Below, in pieces: positions 61,301 to 64,000 of a stretch of 64,000 nucleotides of DNA. Every line of letters starts with the position of its first letter. Positions within the stretch are counted from its first letter, which is position 1. Location: NCBI GenBank assembly GCA_903813345.2, contig CAIIXF020000004.1:21238477-21302476 (forward strand), written 5' to 3'. This DNA is from Owenia fusiformis. Lineage: Eukaryota > Annelida > Polychaeta > Sabellida > Oweniidae. Below the pieces are notes generated by a model that searched no databases, was not told where the DNA came from, and saw only the letters and a program-made list of their open reading frames with translations. The translations under genes were made by a program, and so were the position numbers.

Positions 61301-63766
61301 ATGTGCTGTCGTTGACCGCTATTGTTTTCCTAACATTTTGTATTTAGCTTCATTTAAAGAGCATTGACTTGCAGAGTGTCGAATTACTAATGCATAACAT
61401 TATTCTGGTATCTCCCTTGAGGAATAAATTACTAAAATCACATTTTCACCACGTGGTTTTCACCTTTTCAGCTTTAAAAAGCAAACCAGCCAAAAATTTT
61501 GCCCTTTGACATGTGTTTACTTGTGTTGTCATGTGTTTCAGCCAGATTCTATGGAAACACCGTTATATGGTCATGCTATTATATCTCCCACCCCAAACTC
61601 TCCCATATCTAACCCCCACCTTAAGGTATTTCTTACCAATCTCTTACCTTATGTTATATCTATGTATTTCAGCCACAGGCAGTGGACCAACTAGACTCTA
61701 CAACACCACCTACCATTGTAAACGGCAACTCAACACCAATAGAATATGAATATGAAAACATAAACTTGATCAGAGTAAGTAATTCCTTATTCATTACACA
61801 ATATATATATTGGTATAATAAAATAATCCAAAATAAAGGCAGAGAAATTATTCCAACATGTTTCTCATATAATCTTGAGGGAATATTGGTATATGCGTAT
61901 ATTTAATTTACGAGACTGAGCTTGTACACCTATACAGGGCAGGTGAATGAGCCTTTGGTGCTGGGCCATTTGTCACTTTTTATGTCACTACCACAAGAGA
62001 TGACATATTTCTATGGTCTCCAACTTTTTGTGGACAGGGTTTGGTGTTTAGCAGTTGGTATTTAACAGACGGCATCTGCAACAAATGTCAGGTGGTGACA
62101 TTTTTCATGTTAATGCCATGTTTATTTTGAAATTGTGATAATCCTTGTTTGGTCATCTGTTATATCTAATATATGTAGTTTATACAAGATAGAAATGAAA
62201 TATGAAAATAATTGAATCTACACTGAAGGCTCGTGTTATCCGCACCAAGTGTTTTTTTGCAGGCTCAGTTTGCATTGGGTGAACTTATCTTCAGCATGGG
62301 CTTTAACTTATTTTCTGAATGATTATCCATATCTAGTTTTATGAAAAGTACAATGTATTTCTTTTGGCAAGGGAATTAAAACAAGGCCAGAATCAATACT
62401 ATCATACAAAACATTCAAATGTTATGTTTGAGATCTTGTTTCATCAGTTTCTTAATAAATATTAAATGTCCAAGAATCTGCTATTTTACTTGCATCTATG
62501 ACGGACAACCTCCACTTTGAAATGACCCTTCTTTATCGATATATTTCTATACAACATATATATGTAACAAAACCCAAGGGGTCTTCAATTGAGACTGTTG
62601 GGAAATTTCCTCCTCTTTTTGACACACTACATTGTATTTCTAGGGGTCAGCTGGTCTAGGATTTTCAATAGCAGGAGGTACAGACAACCCACACATCGGA
62701 GATGACCCCTCTATCTATATCACCAAAGTAATCCCAGGTGGAGCTGCAGCAGATGATGGCAGACTATGGTAAGTGTCAATACTATAATATGGTAAGTGTC
62801 AATACTATAATATGGTAAGTGTCAATACTATAATATGGTAAGTGTCAATACTATAATATGGTAAGTGTCAATACTATAATATGGTAAGTGTCAATACTAT
62901 AATATGGTAAGTGTCAATACTATAATATGGTAAGTGTCAATACTATAATATGGTAAGTGTCAATACTATAATATGGTAAGTGTCAATACTATAATATGGT
63001 AAGTGTCAATACTATAATATGGTAAGTGTCAATACTATAATATGGTAAGTGTCAATACTATAATATGGTAAGTGTCAATACTATAATATGGTACAGTGAT
63101 CTCCCCAGAATTTTTCTCAAGTGGATGAAAAATTCTCATTCTCACAATTCACATTGAAATTGGTCAAAATGGCCCATTTTTCATCATTTTCAAGTGGGTA
63201 CAAATGGATTTTCAGGTGGGTGCAAGCCTGTTTTTAAAATCTCAGGTGGGTGCTGCGCCCACTTGCTTTAATGCTAAGGAGATCACTGATATATTTAATG
63301 AGACCATGTATATCAGGGCAAAATGAGACCATTTTCTATATACACCTCAAGATGATAAAATTCCCATTTTTACAGTCAAGTTCTTATGGAATGTCTCATG
63401 AAGTTTGGAATTCAAAAAGTGTCATATTAGTGGGTTAATTAGTTGGGTTAAGCTTTTGCTGAATGTAAAGTTGGGGATTTAAAACATAGAGGTATAATTT
63501 ATTTTGTCTCTTTGAACTTCTTTGAATTTAAAAAAATGTTCCTGAATGAAGAGATAATTAGAAAGAAAACCTACCTTTGTATAATTTGGATGCCCTAATT
63601 GCTCGTTTCATTGTAAATGACACCAAAGAGAATGTTAAATGACATTCTATATTCTTTTTACAGTGTAAATGACATCATAGTGAGTGTAAATGACATCACA
63701 TGTGAAAATGTGACGCATGCAGATTCAGTTGATGCACTGAAAAGAGCTGGAACAAATGTAAATCTG
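13314..63766 (+). CDS. DLG1: Discs-large MAGUK (DLG1/SAP97-like), first ten coding exons, 3'-partial
   Basis: Ten exons (13314-13335, 14979-15110, 27483-27619, 28611-28694, 49305-49415, 49897-50019, 61542-61625, 61673-61774, 62644-62768, 63664-63766) join into 341 codons without a stop. The start MPVRKQ, L27 domain (about residues 9-62), a YEYENI block, and PDZ1 with GLGF (269-272) and [11 protein letters not shown] follow the order of the L27-containing (beta) form of vertebrate SAP97. PDZ2, PDZ3, SH3 and GUK should lie to the right. Family members scaffold receptors, channels and polarity proteins at synapses, septate junctions and epithelial membranes; L27 pairs with other MAGUKs such as CASK or MPP. 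The symbol denotes the orthologous group. Confidence 0.92.
13336..14978 (+). other. DLG intron 1
   Basis: AT-rich, with a foldback element at 14448-14579 (listed). Nothing else recognised. Confidence 0.7.
14448..14579. repeat. Foldback element with ~58-bp arms
   Basis: The left arm starts TGGGTCACATTTGC and contains GCCCGGCCGATTGAGTAT. The right arm (14522-14579) is its complement with about eight mismatches, ending GCAAATGTGACCCA. The loop is only ~16 bp. The GC-rich arms stand out against AT-rich flanks. Confidence 0.8.
14979..15110 (+). CDS. DLG1: DLG coding exon 2 (L27 domain)
   Basis: After AATTATAG the frame gives [16 protein letters not shown], then [16 protein letters not shown] and RLFQALL. 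This is the L27 helix bundle core, close to vertebrate DLG1 (RALHLLEEY, IERVINIFQS, LFQALID). L27 mediates hetero-oligomerisation with other L27 scaffolds. The donor is a consensus G|GTAAGT. Enters phase 1, leaves phase 1. Confidence 0.93.
15521..15850 (+). repeat. Dispersed repeat, copy 1 of a pair (other at 26990-27215)
   Basis: Shares TTCTGCGCCAAAT, CCCGAATT, TTCTGTAAGCAA/TTCTGCAAGCAA, CATGACATATTAGAT-like and CTGCAAAAATTT blocks, in the same order and orientation, with 26990-27215. Unknown class. Confidence 0.6.
16079..16459. mobile_element. TIR element with GTTAACTGGGTTCTCA end
   Basis: The left end GTTAACTGGGTTCTCA is matched by CCTGAGAACCCTGGTTAAC at the right. The 381-bp interior carries repeated TTAGACTCCGGA motifs (near 16341, 16361, 16409, 16429) in both orientations, which give small hairpins. 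Confidence 0.65.
17476..17530 (-). mobile_element. End fragment of the CAGTGATCTCCCCAG MITE beside the 30-bp array
   Basis: CAGTGGTATTCCCAGCAT then GGGTGCTGCACC is the reverse-oriented right end of the MITE family (compare 60634 leftwards). It runs straight into the 30-bp minisatellite. Confidence 0.55.
17519..18055 (+). repeat. 30-bp minisatellite, ~18 copies
   Basis: The unit reads ATCACATGCCACCCTGTTG then AAAATTAGAAT. A variant unit carries an extra TCACA (near 17775 and 17935), and a block of several units including it is itself duplicated. Both strands stay open because the unit is a multiple of three, which makes false reading frames; there is no sign of coding use. Confidence 0.92.
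18206..18386 (+). mobile_element. ACAGTAAAACCTGT TIR-family copy
   Basis: TTAAACCTGTATATAGTG starts and ACAGGTTTTACTGTA ends the element. The interior repeats GGTGTTCACT several times. Confidence 0.7.
19335..19517 (+). mobile_element. ACAGTAAAACCTGT TIR-family copy, full length
   Basis: TACAGTAAAACTTGTTTACA at the left and GACAGGTTTTACTGTA at the right form near-perfect terminal inverted repeats around a ~183-bp element. The TA at each end fits TA-target duplication, as in Tc1/mariner-pogo MITEs (inference). Confidence 0.75.
19907..20084. mobile_element. Inverted-repeat element with AGAACCTG..AAGTGGAACACC ends
   Basis: AGAACCTGCTAAGTGGAACA at the left and TGTTCCACTTACACAGGTTC at the right are inverted. 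Further GTGGAACAC blocks follow to 20215, and related blocks occur near 17190. Likely a relative of the ACAGTAAAACCTGT family. Confidence 0.55.
20397..20508 (-). mobile_element. CAGTGATCTCCCCAG MITE, reverse fragment
   Basis: TAAAGCAAGTGGGCGCTGCA and repeated CACCCACCTGAAAAT blocks are the reverse complement of the right half of the full copy at 60425. Confidence 0.65.
21507..21850 (+). repeat. 34-bp minisatellite, ~10 copies
   Basis: The unit runs CTTAGACAAGTCTTCTTCAT plus GTATATGTGTTCAT with few changes. Outer units carry AGGTGTTCAT, resembling the GGTGTTCAT motif of the ACAGTAAAACCTGT family. Confidence 0.9.
22768..23932 (+). repeat. Dispersed CCGT-type repeat, copy 2, with internal ~131-bp tandem
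   Basis: It begins CCAACGAAGTTCGGAGGG, followed by a CCGT/ACGT tract (22809-22924) and CCGGGCAATAACTC. From about 23170 to 23700 four to five units of 127-136 bp repeat, each with ACTATAACTCGAAAAGTAGT and GGCCATTTTGAAAAATGG (itself a palindrome). It ends with GTTCGATGGGATTCGCTACG. Same ends as 4113-4700. Confidence 0.75.
25506..26361. mobile_element. hAT-like non-autonomous element
   Basis: CAGTGTTCGCGCTAGCC at the left is matched by an inverted GCGTCAACGCGAACACTG at the right. TGACT stands directly outside both ends. Such CAGTGTTCGCG termini are typical of hAT MITEs, though hAT usually duplicates 8 bp. The interior holds no transposase frame. Confidence 0.55.
26990..27215 (+). repeat. Dispersed repeat, copy 2 of a pair (other at 15521-15850)
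   Basis: Block-wise match to 15521-15850 as described there; this copy is shorter. Confidence 0.6.
27483..27619 (+). CDS. DLG1: DLG coding exon 3 (end of L27 and linker)
   Basis: After TTACTTGCAG the frame reads [13 protein letters not shown], nearly identical to vertebrate DLG1 ([14 protein letters not shown]). It continues with a hydrophilic linker ending VGTNQNSE. The donor is GAG|GTAGGT. From here to exon 8 all junctions are phase 0, so exons can be skipped without frameshift. Confidence 0.93.
27620..28610 (+). other. DLG intron 3
   Basis: Holds a dispersed-repeat copy (27770-27880) and a long nested inverted repeat (27950-28468). Confidence 0.7.
27950..28468. repeat. Inverted repeat with ~80-bp arms, each with its own hairpin
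   Basis: The left arm 27950-28028 and right arm 28390-28468 are complementary with few mismatches. Each arm contains TGACAACGGTA, an 8-base loop and TACCGTTGTCA, an 11-bp perfect hairpin (in the right arm slightly changed). A related GACAACGGATAC block lies between at 28182. Confidence 0.75.
28611..28694 (+). CDS. DLG1: DLG coding exon 4 (acidic linker)
   Basis: Follows ACAAAATAG and precedes GTGAGT. It encodes 28 residues, starting [15 protein letters not shown] and ending in a run of Asp (SFNDDDDD), phase 0 at both sides. It has no clear vertebrate counterpart; it is called from splice sites, phase and position. The GAT run is repeat-prone. Confidence 0.7.
28922..29016. mobile_element. ~95-bp MITE with TACAGGGTGTC ends
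   Basis: TACAGGGTGTCC at the left and GACACCCTGTA at the right form an 11-bp perfect inverted repeat. Confidence 0.6.
29610..29980 (+). repeat. ~120-131-bp tandem repeat, three copies
   Basis: Units share ACGTTTTTGTGCAGAG, TTTTGATATTGATTTGTAAC and AAACGTTGTTAAGTTTGGTT. The last unit has a short insertion (AAACTCTTCTCTTG). Confidence 0.88.
32262..32655 (+). repeat. 30-bp minisatellite, ~13 copies, related to 17519-18055
   Basis: The unit runs ATGTCACCCTGTTG plus AAAATCTGAAAATCAT. The core CACCCTGTTGAAAAT is the same as in the intron 2 array. Right-hand units switch to ATGCCACC/ATGGCACC, closer to the other array. Confidence 0.92.
33640..33822 (+). repeat. ~65-bp tandem repeat, three copies
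   Basis: Units share ATATCGACATCTTTG and CATAATAATTGAGCATTTGC. Confidence 0.8.
34540..34885 (+). repeat. Degenerate short tandem repeat around AATAGATCATAAATCTG
   Basis: About 15 imperfect units of 15-30 bp with the AGATCA(T/C)AA(A/G)TCTG core; very diverged. Confidence 0.7.
36525..36915 (+). repeat. ~26-bp minisatellite, ~15 copies
   Basis: The unit reads GAAGAATTTTCACCTGAGTG then GATATT. A higher-order duplication of ~120 bp is visible (36600-36720 against 36720-36840, both with a TTTCACCCACGTGAATATTG block). Confidence 0.88.
37939..38216. mobile_element. TIR element with GAGGCCTCCTCACAT ends
   Basis: GAGGCCTCCTCACATATGAA at the left, with TTCACATGTGAGGAGGCCTT inverted at the right. The element is 278 bp with no coding frame. 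Confidence 0.62.
38640..38798 (+). repeat. 20-bp minisatellite, 8 copies
   Basis: Unit AGATCATGAAGATCCATTTG with few substitutions. Confidence 0.9.
40089..40435 (+). mobile_element. ACAGTAAAACCTGT family copy with internal tandem expansion
   Basis: It starts TACAGTGAAACCTGTGTATA. An ~84-bp internal unit (TTTTTATACAGAACTCAGTA, GTGCTGAAAAGAGGTGTTCA, then CTTAGGGGGC) is repeated about four times. The right terminus is missing or degraded. Confidence 0.72.
41429..41589. repeat. Foldback element
   Basis: TCTGTATTGCTACTGAGATT (from 41485) pairs with AATAGCAATACAGA (to 41577). Outer ATCGTATGATC pairs with GATCACACGAT. Confidence 0.6.
42735..43035. repeat. Degenerate AATAC/ACAAT microsatellite
   Basis: A 300-bp tract of 5-bp units around CAATA, with AACAC and AATAT variants. 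The minus strand stays open in long Cys/Ile/Leu/Tyr-only frames, typical of a repeat rather than a gene. Confidence 0.9.
43965..44194 (+). mobile_element. ACAGTAAAACCTGT family copy
   Basis: From TATAGTAAAACCTGTGTATA to AAGACAGGTTTTACTGTA, with one internal duplication of the AGAGGGTGATTTA/CAGTAGAGTATGTG part. A further fragment continues at 44220-44365. Confidence 0.72.
44788..44967 (+). mobile_element. ACAGTAAAACCTGT family copy
   Basis: TACAGTAAAACCTGTCTAAT at the left and ATACAGGTTTCATTGTA at the right. Confidence 0.72.
45199..45290 (+). repeat. 30-bp minisatellite, ~3 copies
   Basis: The unit is GTTAGTTGTACATTTGTTGC plus CTATTTTCCT. Confidence 0.85.
47525..47640 (+). repeat. Dispersed intron repeat, one of about eight copies
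   Basis: The pattern GAGTGGAAAAGGAGTGACAT, AGCAAGAAATAAA, GGCATGTAGTTGATATTCTA, AATTGTATAGAAATAT recurs near 39017, 45940 and 50375 on the plus strand and near 52360, 57620 and 59600 on the minus strand. The short open frame over this copy is not a gene, because the same DNA recurs with stops elsewhere. Confidence 0.6.
48420..49350 (+). repeat. ~124-bp tandem array of DLG intron end plus exon 5 head
   Basis: Each unit holds AAATATCTGTTTGTTACATT then TTAG|CGCTACAGATATGAGG and the proline-codon run. Exon-like starts are at 48545 (degenerate), 48684, 48807, 48932, 49055, 49181 and the true exon at 49305; an older diverged unit lies at 48425-48540. Spacing alternates 123 and 125 bp because every second unit has two extra bases (CTATATGC), so the higher-order unit is a ~248-bp dimer. 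Units are more degenerate towards the left. Confidence 0.95.
49305..49415 (+). CDS. DLG1: DLG coding exon 5 (EVH1-type proline motif)
   Basis: The frame reads [19 protein letters not shown] and a Thr-rich tail ending TTTKQ, phase 0 on both sides. RYRYEDE matches vertebrate DLG1 KYRYQDED after the L27 domain. DELPPPPPE fits the published Ena/VASP EVH1 ligand pattern (acidic, aromatic or Leu, PPPPx, acidic). This is the last member of the exon-head array and the only one that carries the MDKKAQ continuation and a donor in frame with exon 6 (CAG|GTTTGT). The GTTTGT donor is weak. Confidence 0.85.
49416..49896 (+). other. DLG intron 5 with a ~21-bp minisatellite
   Basis: GTTTGTTTGTTT follows the donor. 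From about 49675 to 49895 a 20-21-bp unit CAACCATATTTATTCCATACT repeats about nine times up to the acceptor CTCAG. Confidence 0.85.
49897..50019 (+). CDS. DLG1: DLG coding exon 6 (Pro/Gln-rich linker)
   Basis: [20 protein letters not shown] followed by [16 protein letters not shown] and VQKSQ, 41 codons, phase 0 both sides, between CTCAG and GTAATC. PxxP-type motifs suggest SH3 ligands. Disordered linker before PDZ1, as in vertebrate DLG1. Confidence 0.8.
50599..50954. mobile_element. TIR element with TAAGAGGGAAAACCCCAG ends
   Basis: The left TAAGAGGGAAAACCCCAG and right CTGGGGTTTTCTCCCTCTTA form ~18-bp inverted repeats around 356 bp. Its left half is shared with 2160-2345. Confidence 0.7.
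54203..54640. mobile_element. ACAGTAAAACCTGT family, reverse or composite copy
   Basis: TACAATAAAACTTGTCTTAA, then repeated AACACCTG blocks at 54240-54335 in reverse orientation to other copies, and AACAGGTTTTACTGTA at 54624-54639. The middle is unrelated, so it may be one element with an insertion or two fragments. Confidence 0.5.
54933..55626 (+). mobile_element. piggyBac-like non-autonomous element flanked by TTAA
   Basis: CCTTTAGCATGCTGCC at the left is matched at the right by an inverted CCTTTACCATGCTGCC (one mismatch in 16). TTAA stands directly outside both ends (54929-54932 and 55627-55630), the target duplication of piggyBac transposases. A short frame from ATG at 55193 ([20 protein letters not shown]...) looks like an acidic transposase N-terminus but stops at a TAG after 32 codons, and no DDD catalytic core is present. 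The interior left end carries a CCGGCGGAC repeat. Confidence 0.78.
55636..55775 (+). repeat. ~40-bp tandem repeat broken by the piggyBac-like insertion
   Basis: Units AAAGGTTGTATGTATATCAC plus TTTCCATTTTATCATGTTTA occur three times here, and once more at 54891-54930 on the other side of the element. The units meet at a TTTAAAGG junction that supplies TTAA. Confidence 0.8.
55795..56965 (+). repeat. 36-bp minisatellite, ~32 copies
   Basis: Unit ATTGCAAGGGCTCTATGTTG plus TATTTCTAGCAGGATC. Variant units (TATATTTCTAGCAGTATC, TATTTTTTGCAGG) recur in the same order in 56040-56390 and 56580-56930, showing a later ~540-bp block duplication. The 36-bp period keeps frames open on both strands; the predicted 12-residue repeat is hydrophobic, but there is no sign that it is expressed. 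Confidence 0.95.
58540..58650 (+). repeat. Short tandem duplication around CATTACATATGTCA
   Basis: Two to three copies of a ~45-50-bp unit with ACCATTACATATGTCAATGT and ATTGTTCAAAC, directly left of the next element. Confidence 0.65.
58655..59131. mobile_element. TIR element with CAAAGGCAAATTACAT ends and internal repeats
   Basis: CAAAGGCAAATTACATTGGG at the left is inverted at the right (TCCGATGTAATTTGCCTGTG). Terminal repeats are ~28 bp, with TA directly outside both ends. The interior is made of degenerate ~60-bp units around GAAAATTACGAGCTATTATG and CGTACAAG. Confidence 0.75.
59775..60055 (+). repeat. Tandem duplication of a ~160-bp unit
   Basis: Two copies, each starting ATTGAATTGAATTCTCC and ending with AAAGCACAGATTCTGGACTT and CCTCCTTACCCTC. 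The first parts differ; the last 80 bp are nearly identical. Confidence 0.8.
60425..60634 (+). mobile_element. CAGTGATCTCCCCAG MITE, full copy A
   Basis: CAGTGATCTCCACAGGATTT at the left, TGCTGGGGAGACCACTG at the right, 210 bp, ATAAT directly outside both ends. The right half carries two to three AGGTGGGTGCA(A/T) blocks, the reverse complement of which (CACCCACCTGAAAAT) resembles the 30-bp minisatellite core. Confidence 0.75.
60651..60812 (+). mobile_element. ACAGTAAAACCTGT family copy
   Basis: TACAGTAAAACCTGTGTTTA at the left. The right end is degraded (GATAGGTTTTAGTGTA). Confidence 0.65.
61542..61625 (+). CDS. DLG1: DLG coding exon 7 (linker, PDSMETP)
   Basis: Between GTTTCAG and GTATTT, 28 codons, phase 0: [20 protein letters not shown] then [14 protein letters not shown] resembles vertebrate DLG1 DSLETP just before PDZ1. 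The donor is weak, and the next intron is only 47 nt. Confidence 0.75.
61626..61672 (+). other. DLG intron 7, only 47 nt
   Basis: GTATTT to TTTCAG. Retention would shift the frame and meet a stop early in exon 8, so splicing is needed to include exon 7 together with exon 8. Confidence 0.7.
61673..61774 (+). CDS. DLG1: DLG coding exon 8 (linker to PDZ1)
   Basis: 34 codons, phase 0: [18 protein letters not shown], then [16 protein letters not shown]. The YEYENINL block aligns with vertebrate DLG1 YEYEEITLERG, the first beta strand of PDZ1. The donor AGA|GTAAGT is consensus. Confidence 0.9.
61775..62643 (+). other. DLG intron 8
   Basis: Holds a dispersed-repeat copy at 61930-62115 (related to 11275-11405 and 27770-27880). 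Nothing else recognised. Confidence 0.65.
62644..62768 (+). CDS. DLG1: DLG coding exon 9 (PDZ1, carboxylate-binding loop)
   Basis: After [27 protein letters not shown], then [13 protein letters not shown] and [12 protein letters not shown] is the peptide carboxylate-binding loop of PDZ domains, and the stretch is almost identical to fly and vertebrate Dlg PDZ1. It ends with two bases TG. The donor at 62769 is the first of 14 tandem GTAAGT copies; only this one keeps the frame with exon 10. Confidence 0.96.
62769..63093 (+). repeat. 23-bp minisatellite carrying 14 consensus 5' splice sites
   Basis: Unit GTAAGTGTCAATACTATAAT plus ATG, with essentially no variation. GTAAGT occurs at 62769, 62792, 62815 and every 23 bp on to 63068, each preceded by TATG. 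A fifteenth unit is cut by the MITE at 63094 after GTA. Downstream donors would extend exon 9 into TGG TAA, an immediate stop. Confidence 0.97.
63094..63288 (+). mobile_element. CAGTGATCTCCCCAG MITE, full copy B
   Basis: CAGTGATCTCCCCAGAATTT at the left and TGCTAAGGAGATCACTG at the right, 195 bp, about the same as copy A. It directly caps the splice-donor array. Confidence 0.78.
63664..63766 (+). CDS. DLG1: DLG coding exon 10 (PDZ1, second half)
   Basis: After TTTTTACAG: one base T completes Cys (TG|T), then [20 protein letters not shown] and [14 protein letters not shown]. Matches the PDZ1 segment VNDxIxxVNxVxxxxVxHxxAVxALKxAG of Dlg proteins, including the helix-B His (THAD). The donor is CTG|GTAAGT, phase 0. 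The last PDZ1 strand and everything after are outside the window. Confidence 0.95.
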
Positions 63767-64000
63767 GTAAGTACTAATAAATGCTCTCAACACTCAACAG
63801 TTGGAGAAAAACAATGCTATATATCCCAAATACGCACTCTGAAATCACGGTACTGTACATTAAGAGTATGGTATTACACAGTACCATTCGACTATGGTGC
63901 CGTATAGTGTTCACAGTAGCATATGGTACTGTTTTTGCCTACGGTACCATATGGTACCATATTTACGGTACTGTACAGTACCATAGCCATAGGTACTGTA
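63767..64000 (+). other. Start of DLG intron 10 with GGTACC-rich palindromic cluster
   Basis: From about 63845 to the right edge GGTAC/GTACC and TACTGTA motifs recur in both orientations (for example TACGGTACCATATGGTACCA and TACGGTACTGTACAGTACCA). The repeat runs out of the window. Confidence 0.7.

Larger units (their letters stand above)
50020..61541 (+). other. DLG intron 6 (11.5 kb)
   Basis: Contains a 13-bp perfect hairpin at 50529-50560, TIR elements at 50599, 54933, 58655, 60425 and 60651, a 36-bp array at 55795 and tandem duplications at 58540 and 59775. Regions 51000-54190 and 57000-58530 show nothing firm except dispersed fragments and a ~45-bp direct repeat with ATATCTCGGGG near 53190 and 53230. 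Confidence 0.7.

Overview
This is a window of metazoan nuclear DNA. The genes are split by GT-AG introns, coding density is low, the sequence is AT-rich, and non-coding DNA is crowded with short inverted-repeat elements and minisatellites. A collagen-SRCR gene, CCGT-rich dispersed repeats and the style of small TIR elements suggest a marine lophotrochozoan, most likely a bivalve mollusc; that is inference, not proof.

Three genes can be assembled from the sequence. (1) Positions 3-3269, plus strand: the 3' part of a secreted or type II membrane collagen-SRCR protein (MARCO-like architecture), in three exons, with the 5' end outside the window. (2) Positions 9181-11587, minus strand: a complete two-exon gene for a 235-residue TMEM126-family mitochondrial membrane protein. 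(3) Positions 13314 to the right edge, plus strand: the first ten coding exons (341 codons, all phases compatible) of a Discs-large MAGUK (DLG1/SAP97-like). They cover the start MPVRKQ, the L27 domain, a long proline-rich linker and the whole GLGF half plus most of the rest of PDZ1. PDZ2, PDZ3, SH3 and guanylate kinase must lie beyond the window. The TMEM126 and DLG genes are head to head, with 1.7 kb between start codons.

The DLG introns (up to 20.6 kb) hold most of the window. They contain about fifteen minisatellites, several non-autonomous DNA transposons (including a piggyBac-like element with TTAA duplication, a hAT-like element and TIR families repeated many times), foldback hairpins and a CCGT-rich dispersed repeat.

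The most striking structures are two tandem arrays that contain DLG splice sites. A ~124-bp unit carrying the 3' splice site and the head of coding exon 5 (with an ELPPPPPE motif) is repeated upstream of the true exon (48420-49350). A 23-bp unit carrying a consensus 5' splice site is repeated so that 14 GTAAGT donors follow the first PDZ1 exon (62769-63093). Both are read directly from the sequence; any effect on splicing is inference. No CRISPR, operon, tRNA or rRNA signal was recognised.
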